Shown here one piece after another: positions 19,035-26,938 of a stretch of DNA of 64,000 bases. Origin of the DNA: Flagellimonas hadalis (lineage in GTDB: Bacteria > Bacteroidota > Bacteroidia > Flavobacteriales > Flavobacteriaceae). Position 1 is the first letter of the stretch; each line of letters begins with the position of its first letter. The stretch spans positions 124,001 through 188,000 of the forward strand of contig NZ_VNIK02000008.1 of the NCBI RefSeq assembly GCF_007785775.2. The letters are read 5' to 3'. The position numbers and the translations under genes are program-made. The notes under the pieces are model-generated. The model saw only the letters and a program-made list of their open reading frames with translations. It ran no database searches and was not told the origin of the DNA.

Positions 19035-20534
19035 TTATTCTTCGGTATTCCACCAAACAGGTGTTGTGAGTCTGATGTAAGGGTTATTGTCAGGCATATT
19101 CACATAATTCCTGTCCTCTTCATTGTATTCGTACATCATTGCCTGTATCCAGTCATTTGCTCCTGGGAAGATGTCCAGGTTGACATTGTCCGGTCTTTGC
19201 AGGCCAGGATAAATATCAGCGCTGTAATCCATCCTGCGCATATCCACCCAGGTTTCTGGGTTGAGCATGTTGGCGATGTATTTTTGGACCATGATGTGTG
19301 ACAAACTTATGTTGTCACTGCCCACTTGGGTGTCCAACTCATTTAGGTAAGCGGTTGCCTGGGTATTGGGGACTCCCAATTTTTCCAAGTCGGCCTGAAC
19401 GCCCATTCTAAAGGCGGTATAGGCTTCACCTGGGTTTCCACTCCTGAATTGTGCTTCTGCCTCAATAAATTTGACCTCGCTATAGTTCATCATATAGGTT
19501 GGAGATGTTGCGCTGGTATAGAAACCGCCATTACCCAATGAGAAATCATCGGAAGGCAAGCCGTCCAACCCTCGACCGGTCACTACGCCATGATAACCGC
19601 CATTGACTGCTTCGGGAACGATAATGCCAAGTCTGGGGTCTTCATAAGGGGTTTCCAGGTTCAAGGGGTTTTTTAGCATTTCCACAAAGAAATCGGAGAA
19701 ATAGTCAAAACGGGAGGAGCCATACCCTGTGGAGCTAAAGGGCTGGTTGTCATTTTCCGCTTCACCACCACCAAAGGTCACCTGTGCGTTGTCTGCATTG
19801 GAAGTGAATGATTCTTGGCAAAGGGTAATGATCTGTTGTGCATCATAGGCCATGTCCCCAGAGGTTTTCTTGCTCAAATGGTTCAAATACCTGGCTTTGA
19901 TGGCTTTGGCAAATTTTATCCACTGATCTTGGTCACCCTGATAGAGCACGTCGCCGCCTTCTTGGTCCAGCCCTATGGCACTGGGCTGTTGCAATTCGTC
20001 TATGGCCTCGTCCAACAATTGAAATATGGTCGCGTACACTTCCCTTTGCGTTACAAACTCGGGAGTAAGGTTCATGGAGGACTCGCCGTCGTAGGTCTGA
20101 TCTGTCACGATGTCGCCATATTGGTCGGTGGTCATTCCAAAATTGTAGGCTCTCAATATTTTACCTACCGCAACATAGTTGGGAGAGTTGTATCGATTTC
20201 CCAAAACGATGAGGTCGGCGGTATTTGGCAGGGCATACACATAGGCATTTTGCCACAGGAAATATCGGCCTGTGGTAAATTCATTGCTCCAGGTCTCCGA
20301 ATAGTAGTTGGCCACGTTCTGGGATCCGTACTGGACCACTCCCAAAACTTCCCTCATTCCTCTGTACTGGGCGGTGCCCGTAGTGTTCTCTATGGCACCT
20401 TGAATCCTATATTGGGGTTCCAGCGATGCTGTGGTCGGTGCTGTTTCTGAACTGTTCACATCAAAATAGTCATCCGAGCAGGATGCCACTCCAACAAGTA
20501 ACAGTGATATATATATGTGTTTGATAATTTTCAT
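19035..20534 (-). CDS. SusD/RagB-family nutrient-binding lipoprotein
   Basis: A 499-residue surface lipoprotein. The signal peptide ends LLLVGVASC, with Cys19 lipidated, followed by SDDYFDVN, the acidic tract typical of surface-exported Bacteroidota lipoproteins. The TPR-rich SusD fold is indicated by LRAYNFGMTTDQYGDIV, AKAIKARYLNHLSKK and MVQKYIANMLNPETWVDMRRMDY near the C-terminus. It acts as a lid on the partner SusC channel. The ligand is inferred to be a cell-wall sugar fragment from the neighbouring genes only. It follows susC by 13 bases. Confidence 0.95.
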   Translation of the reverse strand: MKIIKHIYISLLLVGVASCSDDYFDVNSSETAPTTASLEPQYRIQGAIENTTGTAQYRGMREVLGVVQYGSQNVANYYSETWSNEFTTGRYFLWQNAYVYALPNTADLIVLGNRYNSPNYVAVGKILRAYNFGMTTDQYGDIVTDQTYDGESSMNLTPEFVTQREVYATIFQLLDEAIDELQQPSAIGLDQEGGDVLYQGDQDQWIKFAKAIKARYLNHLSKKTSGDMAYDAQQIITLCQESFTSNADNAQVTFGGGEAENDNQPFSSTGYGSSRFDYFSDFFVEMLKNPLNLETPYEDPRLGIIVPEAVNGGYHGVVTGRGLDGLPSDDFSLGNGGFYTSATSPTYMMNYSEVKFIEAEAQFRSGNPGEAYTAFRMGVQADLEKLGVPNTQATAYLNELDTQVGSDNISLSHIMVQKYIANMLNPETWVDMRRMDYSADIYPGLQRPDNVNLDIFPGANDWIQAMMYEYNEEDRNYVNMPDNNPYIRLTTPVWWNTEE

Positions 20535-20547
20535 AGTCCTTTTGGTT

Positions 20548-23500
20548 TTAAAAAGTAAATTTCAATCCTAAATCAAATCCTTGGGTGTTCGGCGTGCCCA
20601 AGTTATCAATGTACGTGGAGCCAGCACCTGAGATCCCTGCTCCAAACGTATTTACATCTGGGTCAACTCCGCTGTAATCCGTGATGGTGAGCAGGTTTCG
20701 TCCAGTGGCATAGAGCTCAAGAGCGGATAGGGATAGTTTGTCCAAAATTGTTTTTGGGAACTTGTAGCTTAGGGTCACATACCTCAAACGTGCAAAAGAA
20801 CCATCCTCAATAAAGTTTTCCGAATTAAGGGAATAGTAGTTCTGATAGTAGCTCTGGTTCATCACCACGGGCGTTTGGTTGGCAACGCCGTTCACATCCA
20901 CACCCGGGATAATGGTGGTTTCCCCTCTGTTAAGGGTGATGGGGCTTTGCCCATAATACGCCAAAGCAGAAGAGGTAGCGTTGTAAATGTCCTGGCCCAT
21001 GGCTATGTCAAACAAAAAGGAAAGGCTCAGATTTTTGTACTTGAAGCTGTTGGTGATGCCCAAAGTCCAATCTGGCAACCTGTTTACGTCGTCATGAATT
21101 GCATCTTCCAAGACGGGCAATCCATTGGATTGGACCAGTACTTCCCCATTTTCGTTCCTTTGAGGTCGTTTTCCCCTAAGGCCGAAAAGTGAGCCATCCA
21201 AGATAGCTGCGCCGGCAGCCGAGTTTCTAAAGGTCCATGAATCCGACAAATATATTTCTGTCAAGGATCCAGGAAGATCTTTTACTTTGCTTTTATTGGT
21301 GCCGAAGTTGAAGGTGGCGTCCCAGGAAAAGCCTTGGGGATTGTTGAAAATATTTGCTGAAAGCAATGCTTCCACACCTTTGTTTTCTATGAAACCTCCA
21401 TTAAGGGTGGCATAAAAAGTGCCTGTGGTGGGGGGGACCCGGATATCCGTTAAAATTTGATTGTCCGATTTACTGTTGTAATAAGTGACCTCCAACGAGA
21501 TTTTGTTTTGAAGAAAACGCATATCCGCGCCAATTTCATAGCTGTTGGTGAATTCAGGTTCTAAATCTGGATTGCCAACAACTACACCATTCCAGGCATA
21601 GCCCGAACTGGCAGCTCCATTCAGATTTTTTCCTAACGAACTCTCCAAAGACCCTATGGGGGCGTCTTTTCCTACTCGCGCCCAATTTGCTCTTAATTTC
21701 AAATAATTCAATTTATCGCTGGAGAAATCGAATAGATCGGTCAATATGGCTGTTGTGCCCAACGATGGATAAAAATAGGAACGTTTGTCACGAGGCAAGG
21801 TGGATGTCCAGTCATTCCGTCCGGTCGCGGTCAAGAACAAGGCATTTTTCCACCCCAATTTAACGTCACCAAAAACACCCACGATTCTTTTTCTTTGAAT
21901 AGTCTCTAAAATAATTTGATTTTCTATATCCACATTGGCAATGCTGTATATTCCAGGAGCCTGAAAACCATCGCCAGTAACCGTTGTTCTTCTTATGTTC
22001 CACTCTTCTACAGAATTTCCGACCATGGCCTCCACGGAAAAATCATCGGTGATCTGCTTGTTATAATTTAAGAACAAATTGGAAGTAAGACGACTACTTT
22101 CTTTTTCGAACTGACTGATATAACCATCGGCCCTGTTTTCAACCAAGGAACCTGTTCCGGTTATCTTTTTATCGAACTCATGATAGTCATCGGTGCCTAC
22201 CTTATAGGTCAGATTGAAATCGTTTAAGAAGTTATAGCTCAGATTGAGCACTCCAATGAACCTTTTGATATCGTTGCTGTTGGGGCTATTGGCTATACTC
22301 CAATATGCATTGTCAAACTGTTGGTCCAAATAAAAAGGTTCTTGGGCTCCGTTTTCATCCAGATAATCCTTTGCATTGACATTGATAGGATAAGCCAAAA
22401 GGCTGTTGAGACTCCCTCCAGTAGAATTCCCTTGACGGGTACTTGCAACTTTTGTATTGATATAATTTCCTGAAATTCCAATGGTAAAATTATCACCAAA
22501 CTTGGAGTTGGCATTGATCTTAAAAGAGGTCTTGTCATAGCTGGTACTCGGAATGATCCCATCTTGGGAGATGTCTCCTATGGAAAAATACAAGTTGCTT
22601 TTTTCCGTCCCACTGGAATAGCTCACATTATGGTTCTGGGTAATGGCTGTCTTGTAAAAATCCTCCATGTTGTAATAGATGGGAGTTCCTGCAGCTAGTG
22701 GTGCACCCCAGGAAAAAGAAGACTCAGGATCATATTCAGTACCCGATTGGTTCACAATTTCCATTCCCTGCCCATAAGTACTTTGAACATCTGGAGTCCC
22801 CAATATTTTATCCACAGACAAAGAACCGGAATAACTGATTGTGCTGACCCCTGCCTTCCCTTTTTTGGTGGTAATGATAACGGCTCCATTTGAGGCCTGA
22901 GTTCCATAAAGAGCAGCTGCGGCAGGTCCTTTCAAAATGGAAATGCTCTCCACATCCGCTGGGTTGATGTCCGAAGCCCTATTGATGCTGGCCACATCCA
23001 ACGAGGAATTGGTGGAGTTGTCGATAGGGATACCGTCCACTACGAACAGGGGTTGGTTGCTTCTAGTAAGTGAAGTCCCACCTCTTATTAATATAATAGA
23101 AGAAGTTCCCGGTGCGCCTCCTGAGGAAACAATATTGACCCCAGAAACCTTGCCTTGCAGCCCATTGACCATGTTGGCTTGGTTTCCTTCTAATAATTGC
23201 TCACTCTTTATATTTTGTATGGAGCTTGTTAAGGATTTTTTGTTGGCCTCGATTCCCAATGCGGTGACCACCACTTCGTCAAGGCTGGTCAAATCCTCTG
23301 AAAGTGAGGCATTGTTGGTGATTGTGGAATTCCCCCCGGCGGTAAAGGTGATTTTTTGAGGGGTAAAGCCCAGTGAACTGAGCGACAAGGTGTGGGTTCC
23401 TTGTTCCAGTGTTGCCGTGAAGCTGTAATTTCCATCAAAATCGGTAACCGTCCCGAATGATGTGTTCTCGATGAATACAGAAGCACCGGTCAATGGTAGT

Positions 23501-23634
23501 CCGGACCCGCTTTCTGTTACGGTTCCCGTCAAGGTGTATTGACTTTGGGCAAACGCTGATAGCGAAGACGCCATAAGTGCAATAAAAACCAATCGGAACC
23601 TCATTTTTCCTAAAAAGTCATGAAGTTTTTGCAT
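20548..23634 (-). CDS. SusC/RagA-family TonB-dependent outer-membrane transporter
   Basis: A 1028-residue TonB-linked transporter. Signal peptide to about residue 30 (SSLSAFAQ), then a carboxypeptidase-regulatory-like Ig domain (about 32-115, TLTGTVTESGSGLPLTGASV), a plug with SLDEVVVTALG (the TonB box region, near 116) and ILKGPAAAALYGTQASNGAVIITTKKG, and a 22-strand barrel ending with the aromatic YDLGLKFTF-type terminus (GFDLGLKFTF). An internal ATG at residue 11 (MRFRLVF) is an alternative start. Together with SusD it imports oligomers too large for porins. A 461-base divergent region separates it from the regulator gene. Confidence 0.96.
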   Translation of the reverse strand: MQKLHDFLGKMRFRLVFIALMASSLSAFAQSQYTLTGTVTESGSGLPLTGASVFIENTSFGTVTDFDGNYSFTATLEQGTHTLSLSSLGFTPQKITFTAGGNSTITNNASLSEDLTSLDEVVVTALGIEANKKSLTSSIQNIKSEQLLEGNQANMVNGLQGKVSGVNIVSSGGAPGTSSIILIRGGTSLTRSNQPLFVVDGIPIDNSTNSSLDVASINRASDINPADVESISILKGPAAAALYGTQASNGAVIITTKKGKAGVSTISYSGSLSVDKILGTPDVQSTYGQGMEIVNQSGTEYDPESSFSWGAPLAAGTPIYYNMEDFYKTAITQNHNVSYSSGTEKSNLYFSIGDISQDGIIPSTSYDKTSFKINANSKFGDNFTIGISGNYINTKVASTRQGNSTGGSLNSLLAYPINVNAKDYLDENGAQEPFYLDQQFDNAYWSIANSPNSNDIKRFIGVLNLSYNFLNDFNLTYKVGTDDYHEFDKKITGTGSLVENRADGYISQFEKESSRLTSNLFLNYNKQITDDFSVEAMVGNSVEEWNIRRTTVTGDGFQAPGIYSIANVDIENQIILETIQRKRIVGVFGDVKLGWKNALFLTATGRNDWTSTLPRDKRSYFYPSLGTTAILTDLFDFSSDKLNYLKLRANWARVGKDAPIGSLESSLGKNLNGAASSGYAWNGVVVGNPDLEPEFTNSYEIGADMRFLQNKISLEVTYYNSKSDNQILTDIRVPPTTGTFYATLNGGFIENKGVEALLSANIFNNPQGFSWDATFNFGTNKSKVKDLPGSLTEIYLSDSWTFRNSAAGAAILDGSLFGLRGKRPQRNENGEVLVQSNGLPVLEDAIHDDVNRLPDWTLGITNSFKYKNLSLSFLFDIAMGQDIYNATSSALAYYGQSPITLNRGETTIIPGVDVNGVANQTPVVMNQSYYQNYYSLNSENFIEDGSFARLRYVTLSYKFPKTILDKLSLSALELYATGRNLLTITDYSGVDPDVNTFGAGISGAGSTYIDNLGTPNTQGFDLGLKFTF

Positions 23635-23670
23635 AAATGAGTAGTTTAATTGAGTTACATAATTGATAGT

Positions 23671-23718
23671 ATAAAATCCTTTTCATGACCTTGATTTTCA
23701 GTCAATTTGGGATTTTAT
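23671..23718. promoter_or_regulatory. Inverted repeat upstream of susC
   Basis: ATAAAATCC (23671-23679) and GGATTTTAT (23710-23718) are perfect inverted copies separated by 30 bases, enclosing a smaller TTGA-N7-TCAA hairpin. The element sits 37 to 84 bases before the susC start and could be an operator pair or a 5' leader structure. No consensus -7 box was recognised for susC. Confidence 0.4.
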
Positions 23719-23965
23719 ATCTATTTGCGGTTTTTCAATCGATAAGGGCATCGGAGCCCTGTTGTCCATAACCTTGCGGGATATGGTATGGTCTTTTTTG
23801 GGAAAGGTTTCTGCATATGGCATCCTAAATCTCTTCTTCATGCCCTTGCCCCAAGGTAATCGTAAGACCATTTCAAGTTTTGTTTCTTTCTGCCGGCATC
23901 AAAAGCATCCAAATATCATATTCTTGCAAAAGACAGAAAGAATATTTCAAATATATATTAAAAGC

Positions 23966-24049
23966 AGCATAATAATGCATTTATTTGCAAGGATTTGCAA
24001 TTATTGAAAATATATTTATAAAATCTGCATATTTTTGCAGTATTTTGCT
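23966..24049. promoter_or_regulatory. Helically phased TGCA operator array in the susC-deoR divergent region
   Basis: AGCA at 23966, TGCA at 23976, 23986 and 23996, then TGCA at 24026 and 24036 and TGCT at 24046: all start positions differ by multiples of 10. Two copies are the full direct repeat ATTTGCAA (23983-23990, 23993-24000). TATTTTTG (24030-24037), matching the -7 consensus TAnnTTTG, overlaps the array, so binding there would block the regulator-murQ promoter. DeoR-family proteins commonly bind tandem half-sites; assignment to the adjacent DeoR protein is inference. In the rest of the 23635-24095 gap nothing else is claimed. Confidence 0.6.
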
Positions 24050-24095
24050 GGTATTGGTATTCTTTTTTGGTTTTATTTAACTTTACCCCAATACT

Positions 24096-24845
24096 ATGTT
24101 GAAGGAAGAAAGACATCAGTTTATCCTCAATGAGGTTGGGATCCACAACAGGGTACTGTTGACGGATATAGCCAATCTGCTCAATGTTTCTGTGGATACC
24201 ATACGTAGGGACATCAAAGAGCTGCACAATGCCAAACAATTGAAGAAAGTGCATGGAGGGGCCATTTCCTTAGGTTTTAATAATTATAGCCCTACTGGAA
24301 AGAAAATTTATTCCCTAGAGAAAAAATCACTGATAGCTGAAAAGGCGTTGGGATTGATCAAAGAAGGACAGGTCATTTTACTGAGTGGGGGGACCACCAA
24401 TCTGGAATTGGCAAGACGGTTGCCTTCAAAAATAAAACTGACCTGCTTTACCCCAAGCCTTCCTATAGCGGTGCAATTGTTGGGAAAAAGCAATGTAGAG
24501 GTAATTTTCATCGGGGGAAGGTTGTCCCAGGATTCCCAAATAGCCATTGGGGGCAGTGCCATCAACATGCTTTCGGAAATCAAGGTGGATATCTGTTTTT
24601 TGGGGACCAATTCCATTCACCCTACGGAAGGTCTAATGGAATTTGATTGGGAGATTGTCCAGGTGAAAAAGGCCATGATCCAAAGTTCAAGAAGGGTCGT
24701 ATCCCCTTGTATATCCGAAAAGATTGGATCATTACAGCGATACAGGATATGTGGGGTGGAAGAAATTGACGTGCTGATCACTGAATTGGACCCTTGGGAC
24801 ATAAAACTGGATGCTTTTAAAAATATGAACATACAATTATTATAA
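24096..24845 (+). CDS. DeoR/GlpR-family transcriptional regulator
   Basis: A 249-residue repressor-type regulator. The N-terminal winged helix (MLKEERHQFILNEVGIHNRV, then LLNVSVDTIRRDIKEL) carries the DeoR signature, ending with KKVHGGAISL. The C-terminal DeoR sensor domain (about 75-235) has ILLSGGTTNLELARRLP and DICFLGTNSIHPTEGL, the sugar-phosphate pocket of isomerase-like fold. Its neighbour is murQ, 2 bases downstream, and divergent susCD, so the likely effector is a phosphorylated amino sugar such as MurNAc-6-P or GlcNAc-6-P. In Proteobacteria MurQ is controlled by the unrelated RpiR-type MurR. Confidence 0.92.
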   Translation: MLKEERHQFILNEVGIHNRVLLTDIANLLNVSVDTIRRDIKELHNAKQLKKVHGGAISLGFNNYSPTGKKIYSLEKKSLIAEKALGLIKEGQVILLSGGTTNLELARRLPSKIKLTCFTPSLPIAVQLLGKSNVEVIFIGGRLSQDSQIAIGGSAINMLSEIKVDICFLGTNSIHPTEGLMEFDWEIVQVKKAMIQSSRRVVSPCISEKIGSLQRYRICGVEEIDVLITELDPWDIKLDAFKNMNIQLL

Positions 24846-24847
24846 TA

Positions 24848-25663
24848 GTGGTAGAAAAGCACATAAAGATAACCGAAGAACCGTCTTTGTACGACCGATT
24901 GGACGAAATGGATACATTGGACATTGTGGCCAATATCAATAATGAGGACAAGAAAGTGGCCGATGCCGTGGAACGGGTCCTACCCCAAGTGGCGCGTGTC
25001 GTGGATGAAACTTCAAAGCGGTTTGAAAAAGGGGGTAGGCTCTTCTATATTGGTGCCGGTACCAGCGGACGATTGGGAATCCTTGATGCTTCCGAGATAC
25101 CGCCCACCTTTGGTCTGCCCTACGACAGGGTGATCGGTCTCATTGCTGGAGGCGACAAGGCCATCCGAAAGGCCGTTGAATTTGCAGAAGATGATACGGA
25201 GCAGGCTTGGAAAGACCTTCAGGAATATGGCATTACCAACAATGATGTTCTGATCGGTATAGCGGCTTCCGGGACCACTCCTTATGTGCTGGGCGGTATT
25301 GCAGATGCCAAAAAGCATGGCATACTGACCGTGGGCATTACCAATAACCCGGGTTCACCTTTGGCAACGGATACGGATATTCCGATAGAAGTCAATGTAG
25401 GACCCGAGTTTTTGACGGGAAGTACCCGGATGAAAAGTGGCACCAGCCAAAAGTTGGTGCTCAATATGATTTCCACAGCACTGATGATACGCGTAGGCCG
25501 TGTGAAGGGCAATAAAATGGTGAACATGCAGCTCAGCAACACCAAATTGGTGGACAGGGGCACTCGCTATATTATGGAAGAGTTGGGACTCAACTATGAA
25601 GATGCGGAAAAAGCATTGAAAGAATATGGTTCGGTCAAAAGGGCCATTGATGCCTTGAGATAA
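24848..25663 (+). CDS. murQ: N-acetylmuramic acid 6-phosphate etherase
   Basis: A 271-residue SIS-domain lyase that removes the D-lactyl ether from MurNAc-6-P, giving GlcNAc-6-P and D-lactate. The phosphosugar loop GAGTSGRLG is at 69-77, and ASEIPPTFG places a glutamate at residue 83, the position of catalytic Glu83 in E. coli MurQ; FAEDDTEQAW supplies the second acidic site near 113. The GTG at 24848, right after the regulator stop, is the start because no better ATG precedes the conserved KITEEPSLYDRLDEM segment. It uses the AnmK product. Confidence 0.96.
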   Translation: MVEKHIKITEEPSLYDRLDEMDTLDIVANINNEDKKVADAVERVLPQVARVVDETSKRFEKGGRLFYIGAGTSGRLGILDASEIPPTFGLPYDRVIGLIAGGDKAIRKAVEFAEDDTEQAWKDLQEYGITNNDVLIGIAASGTTPYVLGGIADAKKHGILTVGITNNPGSPLATDTDIPIEVNVGPEFLTGSTRMKSGTSQKLVLNMISTALMIRVGRVKGNKMVNMQLSNTKLVDRGTRYIMEELGLNYEDAEKALKEYGSVKRAIDALR

Positions 25664-25665
25664 GG

Positions 25666-26784
25666 TTATTTGGGGACCAATCGGAAAACTCCCTTGCCCT
25701 CTATGCCAACATAAATGTAGCCGTCCGGGCCCTGCCGTACATTGCGGACCCTTCCCATGCCGTCCAATAATTTTTCCCGGTACACTACTTTATTGTCCTT
25801 GATTTCCAATCGTTCCAAATATTGGAACGATAAAGATCCCACCAAAAGACTGTTTTTCCAATCGGGATATTTGTCGGAAGTGACAAAAGCCAATCCAGAA
25901 GGCGCGATGGAGGGCGTCCATTGGTAAAGGGGTTGTTCCATGCCAGGCCGTGAGGTTTCATCGGTAATTTTTGTTCCGCTGTAGTTGATGCCATAGGTAA
26001 TCACTGGCCAGCCATAGTTTTTTCCTTTTTGGATGATATTGATTTCGTCACCACCCCTTGGACCGTGTTCATGTTCCCACAACTGTCCGGTTTCCGGGTG
26101 TAGCGCCAATCCTTGTGGGTTTCGATGTCCATAGCTGTATATGGCCGTCTTGGCTCCGTCTTGGCCAACGAACGGATTGTCCTTTGGAACCTTTCCATCA
26201 TCATGAAGGCGATAGATCTTGCCGCCGTCCCTGGTGATGTCCTGCGGGTTCACATCCCGATCTCCGCGTTCACCGATGGAGAAAAAGAGGAAGCCATCCC
26301 GGTCAAATTCCAAACGTGACCCAAAGTGCTGGCCTTTGGTGGTATTGGGGATCGCTTTGTAGAGCAATTGTTTCTGAACAAGCTTGTTGTTGGAAAGTTT
26401 CGCCCGCATGATCGCGGTGTTTCCGCCTTTGTCATCACCCTCGCTTGAGGCATAGGAAAAGTAGATCCAACCATTTTTTTTGTAATTGGGATGGAGTTCA
26501 ATGTCCATCAATCCTCCCTGTCCACGGTTATAGACTTCGGGAGCATTGTCCACTTCAATGGTTTTTCCGGATTGGTAGAGGATCAGTTTACCCGATTTTT
26601 CGGATATGAGGATATCCTTATTGGGCAAGAAGACCATGCCCCATGGATTTTGAATTCCATCCACTACAATTTCCGACGTAAAACCGTCATTATTCGTAAG
26701 ATTTATCTTAGAGTCGGAATTTTGTGCGCAGGATGTATTGAGCAGTACAACGAAAAAATAAGGAAATAAGGTACTTTTTTCCAT
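25666..26784 (-). CDS. PQQ-dependent sugar dehydrogenase-like lipoprotein
   Basis: A 372-residue glucose/sorbosone dehydrogenase-type six-blade propeller. MEKSTLFPYFFVVLLNTSC gives a lipobox with Cys19, so the ATG at 26784 is preferred over the frame start at 26826. Blade motifs include NPWGMVFLPNKDILISEKSG, QGGLMDIELHPNYKKNGWIYF, GHRNPQGLALHPETGQLWEHEHGPRGGDE and RQGPDGYIYVGIEGKG. Related soluble aldose dehydrogenases (E. coli YliI) oxidise aldoses with PQQ in the periplasm. Cofactor and substrate here are inferred from the family. It converges on murQ (2 bases apart), which need not mean a shared pathway. Confidence 0.9.
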   Translation of the reverse strand: MEKSTLFPYFFVVLLNTSCAQNSDSKINLTNNDGFTSEIVVDGIQNPWGMVFLPNKDILISEKSGKLILYQSGKTIEVDNAPEVYNRGQGGLMDIELHPNYKKNGWIYFSYASSEGDDKGGNTAIMRAKLSNNKLVQKQLLYKAIPNTTKGQHFGSRLEFDRDGFLFFSIGERGDRDVNPQDITRDGGKIYRLHDDGKVPKDNPFVGQDGAKTAIYSYGHRNPQGLALHPETGQLWEHEHGPRGGDEINIIQKGKNYGWPVITYGINYSGTKITDETSRPGMEQPLYQWTPSIAPSGLAFVTSDKYPDWKNSLLVGSLSFQYLERLEIKDNKVVYREKLLDGMGRVRNVRQGPDGYIYVGIEGKGVFRLVPK

Positions 26785-26938
26785 AATTTTACGTTGAAAT
26801 AATAGATTTATTGGACGAACGGTCATTTTTAGAGAATCATTTGCTGTAAGATAAACAGAATTTTTATAAGTATAGACAATTACAACTTAGAATATTAAGG
26901 TCCCAAATCTGACATATTCTGCTAACAAGACTTAACCT

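Noticed and set aside
25666-26784. Inclusion of the PQQ-type sugar dehydrogenase in the peptidoglycan-sugar locus
   Set aside because: It only converges on murQ, has its own direction, and the family acts on free aldoses; adjacency alone does not support a shared pathway.
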